A program made the position numbers and the translations under genes. 64,000 nucleotides of DNA from Scytalidium lignicola. Taxonomy: Eukaryota > Ascomycota > Leotiomycetes. Position 1 is the first letter of the stretch; every line of letters starts with the position of its first letter. The stretch spans positions 1-64,000 of the forward strand of contig NCSJ02000214.1 in the NCBI GenBank assembly GCA_002812745.2, in the 5' to 3' direction. The notes beneath the pieces are model-generated. The model was not told where the DNA came from. It ran no database searches and worked only from the letters and a program-made list of their open reading frames with translations. Positions 58,351 to 64,000 of the stretch are shown piece after piece.

Positions 58351-60305
58351 CAATTCCCGAACGCTTAGATTCGTCTAACCGTGGTTTTTTTTTTCAGTGA
58401 CAAATTTTTTTCTTCACAAACCTTTTAAAATTTTTCAAGATTATATAAATTTTAATTAAATGGTCTTTTTATTACATCTAGGTCTATTAGAAAAGAGAAA
58501 TATGTAAACAGAACTTTAGGGGACTTCCTAGATTAAGCGTCACTCAATGGTCCACTGGTCAAAAATAAAATATTTTCATGGACTAATTACATGTGTCTTC
58601 TTACCTTTTACATTATCTTGCATAATTTGTGAATTATTACTCGGTGCTAGTTATCCAGTAGTATATTGGAAGTAATATGTCTAATTTATAAGAAGCTAGC
58701 TACTTCTATCAACGCCAGGAAGCCGGAATTGCCAAATGGAAGCTTTCAACTATACTGGTAACGCATATACAACCTGACCTCTGGTGCGCAGTTTCTTATG
58801 TAAGGAAACTATTGATACTTTTGTATCCACATTGTCGAAGTGAATATAGACGTATTTACTTAATTCACTTGCAAATATTAAAAGCATGAATTCCCAATAT
58901 AATCGATCAACCAGCTAAAAGTTTTTAAACCCAGTAGTCTCTCACTGAAGCAGAAAGGAGAACCATGAATTATGGAAAAAGTTTAACCAACAACAGAATG
59001 AGAACCTAGATATAAATTGAATATAATAGCTAAGCTCGAAGTTGTTGAAAGAAAAGCATGGTTACAAAATGATGAGGAGGAAATCTAATGCGAGTTCATC
59101 AACTGCTCTATGTTCGAGGAAATAATTGACAACAAAAACCTCCTCGTCGTAAATATTATCGTTGTCATTTTACTTTTATTCATCGTCCTGAAAAAGCTTA
59201 TTCCAGTTATACTCGTTTCCCATTAATTTCTAGAGCTGCAAGGAGGGATGGTATAAAGCATCATTTGGATGCACATTACGATGATGGGCTCAAGCGAATG
59301 CTTGTTGTCTACATAGCCAGGATCACCCGCGATTTATTTTATAGGCGTGAGTTGTATGAGTGAATATGACGAAATACGGCATCCTGGATGTGGTTGTACT
59401 AAATATACCACACTCGTGCTATTGGTGTAAGATTTGGTCACCATTTCTTCCTACCGAGCATGGTCTTAGTATATTGGAATCTACTCCTAATATTGCGGCA
59501 GTGATCCGAATGTGTACAAGAACAGTGGATCGTGCAGCTCACGTCACTTTATTTCCACAAGATTGTGTATTTCTAAAATTTTATAATAATAGATTTAATG
59601 AGGTTTTACTTGTGAGATTACACCAACCTTAAACACGAACACCATCATCTAGGTCTCTTTTGACGCATTCCAACCTAGAGAACCTCGTAATTTAGTTGTG
59701 CCGAAATCCTGGGGGCATCCATTAAGGATCCAGGAACTTAGAGAGTTTGGTGAACGTTTCTTGAGGTGACCTGATTTCAATCATCCAGTATGGAAATTCT
59801 CTTGTCTCATCGCTGAGGTGGAGATGAAGAGCCTCAATCACAAAACTTTTCCCGGTTCAACTTGCCCCTAAATAGATTTCCGGGGATAACAATTTCAAAA
59901 GTCATATCTCCATTAATTCCTCATGAGGGCCCATGCAAGCAGAAACATATTTAAAATAATCAGATCTCATGCTCAACATCGTTTTTCTAACACCGTTCTG
60001 CTCTAGTTCGCCCTTGTTATGTCAGAGCAGCTTTCTATTTGGTGAGTAATTCATTCGTACAAGCGTGGTTAGTGCGTGGCGGCACGTGGTTGCTTCGAAA
60101 TTGCCGAAGACCACCCCAGGCCGCTGTCCACAGCCTCGTAGACGAAGAGGCTGAGCCTTGACAACCACCACTTCCTTCATCACAATTATTACAGCATCGG
60201 GGTCAATCATCGTCATATATTCATATTCGCATTGAGCGTATAGTGAGGTACACTGAGTAGTGTCAATTCGCCGCCTCCTTTCGGTCCTGTGTCGGTCGTG
60301 CGACG
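58351..60305. other. Degraded region with coding-like pieces
   Basis: AT-rich to about 59.1 kb. On the plus strand, 59128-59362 is open in one frame (QQKPPRRKYYRCHFTFIHRP, then FPLISRAARRDGIKHHLDAH) and 59654-59870 reads like protein (VSFDAFQPREPRNLVVPKSW, QELREFGERFLR, then TGA, then PDFNHPVWKFSCLIAEVEMK). Neither has a start codon nor a family I can name. They may be relics of one or two genes. Confidence 0.45.
58385..58394 (+). terminator. Pol III T-run terminator of tRNA-Lys copy 2
   Basis: Ten T, 34 bases past the tRNA 3' end and the first long T run after it, mirroring the arrangement at copy 1. Confidence 0.6.
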
Positions 60306-62942
60306 ATGGAGCCTTCCACCAAGAAACGACGTCTCGCACCAAAACTCGCCGAAAAACCAGCCCACGAACAGGTATGTGCATTTATCTCGGTCAAAGCAGT
60401 ATCCAAAGGCTAATATGGTGTCTAGTCACCGCAGCTACAGTACAATTATAAGCCAATACCAACTGTTCAAGATGCGGCTCCTCCTCCGGAACGCACCGAT
60501 TTCGAGTCCTTCGCACGCCATCTGCAGGACGCCGCGATGCTCATTTACGCCCAAGCAAATCGATCGCCATATACAAGTGCATCAGTGCTACTGTTAAGAT
60601 GGGAGGATGATCTCAGCGTCGAACAAGAACTTCGCCAGCTTGAAAAGGTGTTTCGAGATCGGTTTAACTACCACACAGAAGCCTGGTGCATCCCCAGTGG
60701 CCCAAATCCGAGTGTCAAACTCACAATACAGATGGCACAGCATATTGAATATGCTCGCTCGGATCATCTCTTGATAGTCTACTATGCTGGCTATGGTTTT
60801 GTTGGGACTGACCACCACTTATATTGGGCCTGGTATGGTGTGCGCTTTAATAAATGTTAGGAGCGCTTAGCTGATATTAGATATAGCAATGCACGCGAAG
60901 ATGCTGCCCGGCTTAAGTGGGAGGGAATCAGGTGTCTGTTCGAAGATGCCCAATCCGATATCCTATTGTTACTGGATACTTGCGCTATTGCCGATGCTCC
61001 TACTGCAGGAAGTCATGGGGTTAAGCAGGCCATTGCTGCGTATAGCCCAGAGCATGCAAACCGAGACCCAGGATCTCCGTCATTCACCTTCAGTCTGATT
61101 GAAGCACTGAATAAACTTGGAAGTGGACGGCCATTTAGCATTCAGAAGCTACATGAGGAGATCATTTCCCTAAGGCACAATAAATTCATGCAACATGCAG
61201 GTCTCACAAATGGCAATGGGTCTGGGAGAGTTGCATCAGTTCCTGAGAGACTACCAGTTTGCTTCACATTAACACCCGGTACTTTGCAGAGCATTACAAT
61301 ATCGCCTCTTGGACGGCCTCAAGTTGGTACATCTCCTCTAGAATCCCCAGATCAAGAAACTCAGGGGCCACGATTACCTGATGAGCAACGTGCTCTCTCT
61401 GCTCCTACAAATCCAGATCTTACATTTGATGAAGTAAGAGCACTGGTTTGTACAACGTTCCTTGGTGAACCAAGTCATGATATGACATCTTTCAAACAAT
61501 GGCTGCAAAATACCCCGGTAGCAGCATCCAAAATCGCGGTGGAGGGTATGTTTCATGGGCCACCGACTATTTTGCTTATCTCGATGCCAATTGCTATCTG
61601 GAATGTGGTTGCTGCTGATCGAACTTGTGGCTTCCTTGGATATGTCAACTCACATAATATGACGACTGAATACCAACACCTTCTGGGTGGCATTATCTCT
61701 CCCACTAGTAAGGCTGCCACATCAAAGGAACTAGAAGATGGAAAGATTCTTCTTGAAGCGCGAGAGGCGGCAGTGTCGACCCCTGTTATGATGCGACATG
61801 ATTCAATTCCACAGCAGTCTTTACGACAAGACTCCATTAGGGCAGATCTACAACAGGCTGCCATTGGAGCCGATACGATTATCGTAAGCCCTTCTATGCG
61901 AGTTGCACAATCAGCACTGTATCACGAATCGGCTCATTCTGCGGTTCCAGATCAGAAGGACGAGGTTGAGGATTCCGTAGAAATGCATGAGGCCGCTGAA
62001 CAGTTAAAGGCCTTGAGTCATGTCCGACATGTTAGCCATGATCCTCTCGGAACTAATGAACACAACCACTCTCACATTGCTTCGGAAGATTCGCCCGGTT
62101 TGAGAAGCGTTCGTGATGAATCTGGCTCCTCTCAAGAACCAGGAGATTCTGGTGTTGAAGATAATATGTTCAACTCTGAGTACAACTCCCCAGCATCGCG
62201 ACCAAAACCACGACGGTCGATTGCAAAAGCAGGTCCAAAACAAGATACCCGATGTTCATTATGTGGTCACGCTCCATTTAAAGATTCCTCCTCGTTACGC
62301 AAACACATTGCAGCCGCTCATACTAGGCCGTTTCCATGCGCTTTCTCATTTGCCGGATGTACGAGTACTTTTGGATCAAAGAATGAGTGGAAACGTCACA
62401 TCGCTTCTCAGCACCTCTGCCTAACATATTATCGTTGCTCTTCATGTCCCCAGAGCACTGTGGAAGGTAAGGGCAACGAGTTCAATCGAAAGGATCTCTT
62501 CACTCAACATTTACGGAGAATGCATGCCCCCTTTGCCATCAAGAAGGCAATTGCTAAAGGAGATAGCAAACTCCAATTGGAATGGGAAACTCACGTTAAA
62601 GAAATGCAAGCTTCATGTCTTGTAATACGTCGTTCTCCACCCCAGCGATCTGCATGTCCTAAACCTGACTGCTCGAATGTATTCGAGGGCGCAGGAAGCT
62701 GGGATGATTGGACAGAACATGTCGGACGGCATATGGAGAAGGGCGAGGCTGGAAGATTAGGTGTGGATAGGTTACTTGCAAGATGGGCCCTTGAAGAAGG
62801 AATCATCGAACGGAAAGAAGATGGAGAGTATAGACTCTGTGGTACGGAGAGGGAAGGGAATGCAGGCGGGTATTACTCTGATGGAACGAAGAAGGAAATA
62901 GACGACAAGGGAGAAGGGGATAGTATGACTATTGATGGATAA
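60306..62942 (+). CDS. Caspase-like domain fused to C2H2 zinc fingers
   Basis: Exons 60306-60371, 60435-60832 and 60887-62942 encode 839 residues. A basic N-terminus (MEPSTKKRRLAPK) could be a nuclear signal. Residues about 60-260 have a caspase/metacaspase-like pattern: ASVLLLRWEDDLSVEQELRQ, then LLIVYYAGYGF, WACNAREDAARLKWEG (made by the second splice) and ILLLLDTCAIADAP. The Cys nucleophile position (187) is kept, but the His expected in YYAGHG is Tyr142. A long Ser/Glu/His-rich linker follows. C2H2-type fingers start at about 610 (CSLCGHAPFKDSSSLRKHIA), 640 (FPCAFSFAGCTSTF..HIASQH), 675 (RCSSCPQ..HLRRMH) and 745 (CPKPDCSNVF..HVGRH). Activity is doubtful without the His; a scaffold or regulatory role is more likely. 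Similar fusions seem to exist in other ascomycetes, from memory only. Confidence 0.82.
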
Positions 62943-64000
62943 CAAAAGTATCTGGGGGGGAGGGGGTTATCTTTTTTTTATTTCCTTGTAAATTTCCTTT
63001 GTTTTCATACTTGTCGGTATTTTTGCGGAAAATCTCCTTTTTCTTTTGTGAATAGGTGAGAAATAGGATAGGCGGGCAAAGTAAAGATGACTGCAGAGCT
63101 TAGCTCGCGCTCTTGGGNTTTTTTTCATATTTTGAGCGTTATTTTTGGTTTGGTATCGGGGTCTACTACAATAATCTTGGAGAGATCCTCTCAACTTTTT
63201 CCATTAGTGTGTATAAAGTCAAAAGATCCTATTTACTTTCCCGGTTCCGTTTTTGTTCGTTCATTTGACATGCCTCACACTCTCTCTCCATATCAAACAC
63301 ACAGTCAAATGTCTATAAGTGTATATTTCTTCATTACTTTGTCGTTTTGCAATTTGTCTAGCTCTCACGCTTGATCATAACCCCATTCATTTACGTTTTA
63401 TTTGGTGGATATTACGTTAATCAACTGAGAACGGGGATGAAAACAAAAGATGACTTCACATACGGGAATGTAGTTAATTATTAATTTTTATATATATCAT
63501 ATATATCAAAATATGGTTCTCTATTATAATCTTAATTGATTCAAAGTTGCCTCTTTCTCACTCTCCTCATCATCACATAAGATATGCATCCTACAAGAAA
63601 TGATATTCGCTTAGAACTAGGTTTCTCTCATGGTGTGTCTTAACAGATAAGGATGGCGAAAGTAGCAATTGGACCTGGCCTTCCGTTGGGCATCAAGATT
63701 CGGAACTTCTAGACAAAGCCGTGCAATGATTTCGGCCCGTTGCCTGTCTTACCAACTGCTGCCGCCACTTCCTAACATCCGACTTCCACGGCCTATGTAT
63801 ACCCAATTGAGGTAGTTAAATATGAACTGTGGAGTCAATTGTGCCCCACGCAGAAAGGAAGACTAATAGAAGCGAATGATTACTGTAGAAGAACATTAAT
63901 TGAGAATAACTTAATAATAATCCCTTTAGCCCCAAGGCCGAGACTCGTCTGAATGTCTCTCGCTTGCTCGGATTTGGCTCACAGAAGAAAAATAAGCCCC
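62943..64000. other. 3' flank and gene-free end of window
   Basis: Begins with a G8/T9 tract after the stop, then AT-rich sequence (TATATATCATATATATC at 63490-63506) and an N at 63118. No gene is supported to the end of the window. Confidence 0.4.

Noticed and set aside
55000..60300. Repeat-induced point mutation (RIP) as the cause of the AT-rich relics
   Set aside because: Plausible, but I could not calculate dinucleotide indices or find a paired copy, so it is not claimed.

Overview
The window looks like nuclear DNA of a filamentous ascomycete (Pezizomycotina; a leotiomycete-like fungus is my best guess, at low confidence). Nearly every gene is a fungal orthologue split by short GT-AG introns of about 50-115 bases with CTAAC/CTGAC-type branch sites. 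The gene set includes an Ams2/Spt21 GATA factor, a Ste2-type pheromone receptor, a group II G-alpha subunit, a BIM1-like copper protein and a GPI-type Ser/Thr-rich wall protein. I rebuilt exons by reading frame and splice signal. No transcript data were available.

Layout. 0.3-15.4 kb is compact and housekeeping: RPA subunit 3, the Ams2/Spt21-like histone-gene regulator, mitochondrial 3-hydroxyisobutyryl-CoA hydrolase, Sm D2, dihydroxyacetone kinase, exosome Csl4 and the ribosome-assembly GTPase Efl1/Ria1. 16-29 kb holds an intron-containing tRNA-Lys(CTT), a two-PH-domain protein, an unrecognised Cys-containing protein, an Mpv17/PMP22 protein, a BTB-like orphan, a Pex11-family peroxin, indoleamine 2,3-dioxygenase and ESCRT-I Vps23. 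29.5-36.4 kb carries the alpha-pheromone receptor, Erv41 and an Sso-type syntaxin. 36.4-45.2 kb is gene-poor around one G-alpha gene and is unusually rich in the 7-mer TACAGTA/TACTGTA. 45.2-54.8 kb has methionyl-tRNA synthetase, a DEDDh exonuclease gene interrupted by an in-frame TAG, two secreted/surface proteins and a nitrilase-family omega-amidase. 54.8-60.3 kb is an AT-rich, gene-poor stretch with truncated TPR and kinase relics, a second tRNA-Lys(CTT) and degenerate coding-like pieces. 60.3-62.9 kb encodes a caspase-like domain fused to C2H2 fingers.

Functional links. Several genes belong to common pathways but are not a cluster: Sm D2, Csl4, Efl1, MetRS and the tRNAs (RNA and translation); Vps23, Erv41 and syntaxin (membrane traffic); Ste2 and G-alpha (signalling); hydrolase, dioxygenase and dihydroxyacetone kinase (metabolism). 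I see no self-contained new system. The best leads are the TACAGTA-rich tract around the G-alpha gene, the caspase-like/zinc-finger fusion with its catalytic His replaced by Tyr, the amber codon in the exonuclease, and the greatly enlarged GATA finger of the Ams2 homologue. Seven isolated N bases mark base-call uncertainty. One of them breaks the Ste2 reading frame.
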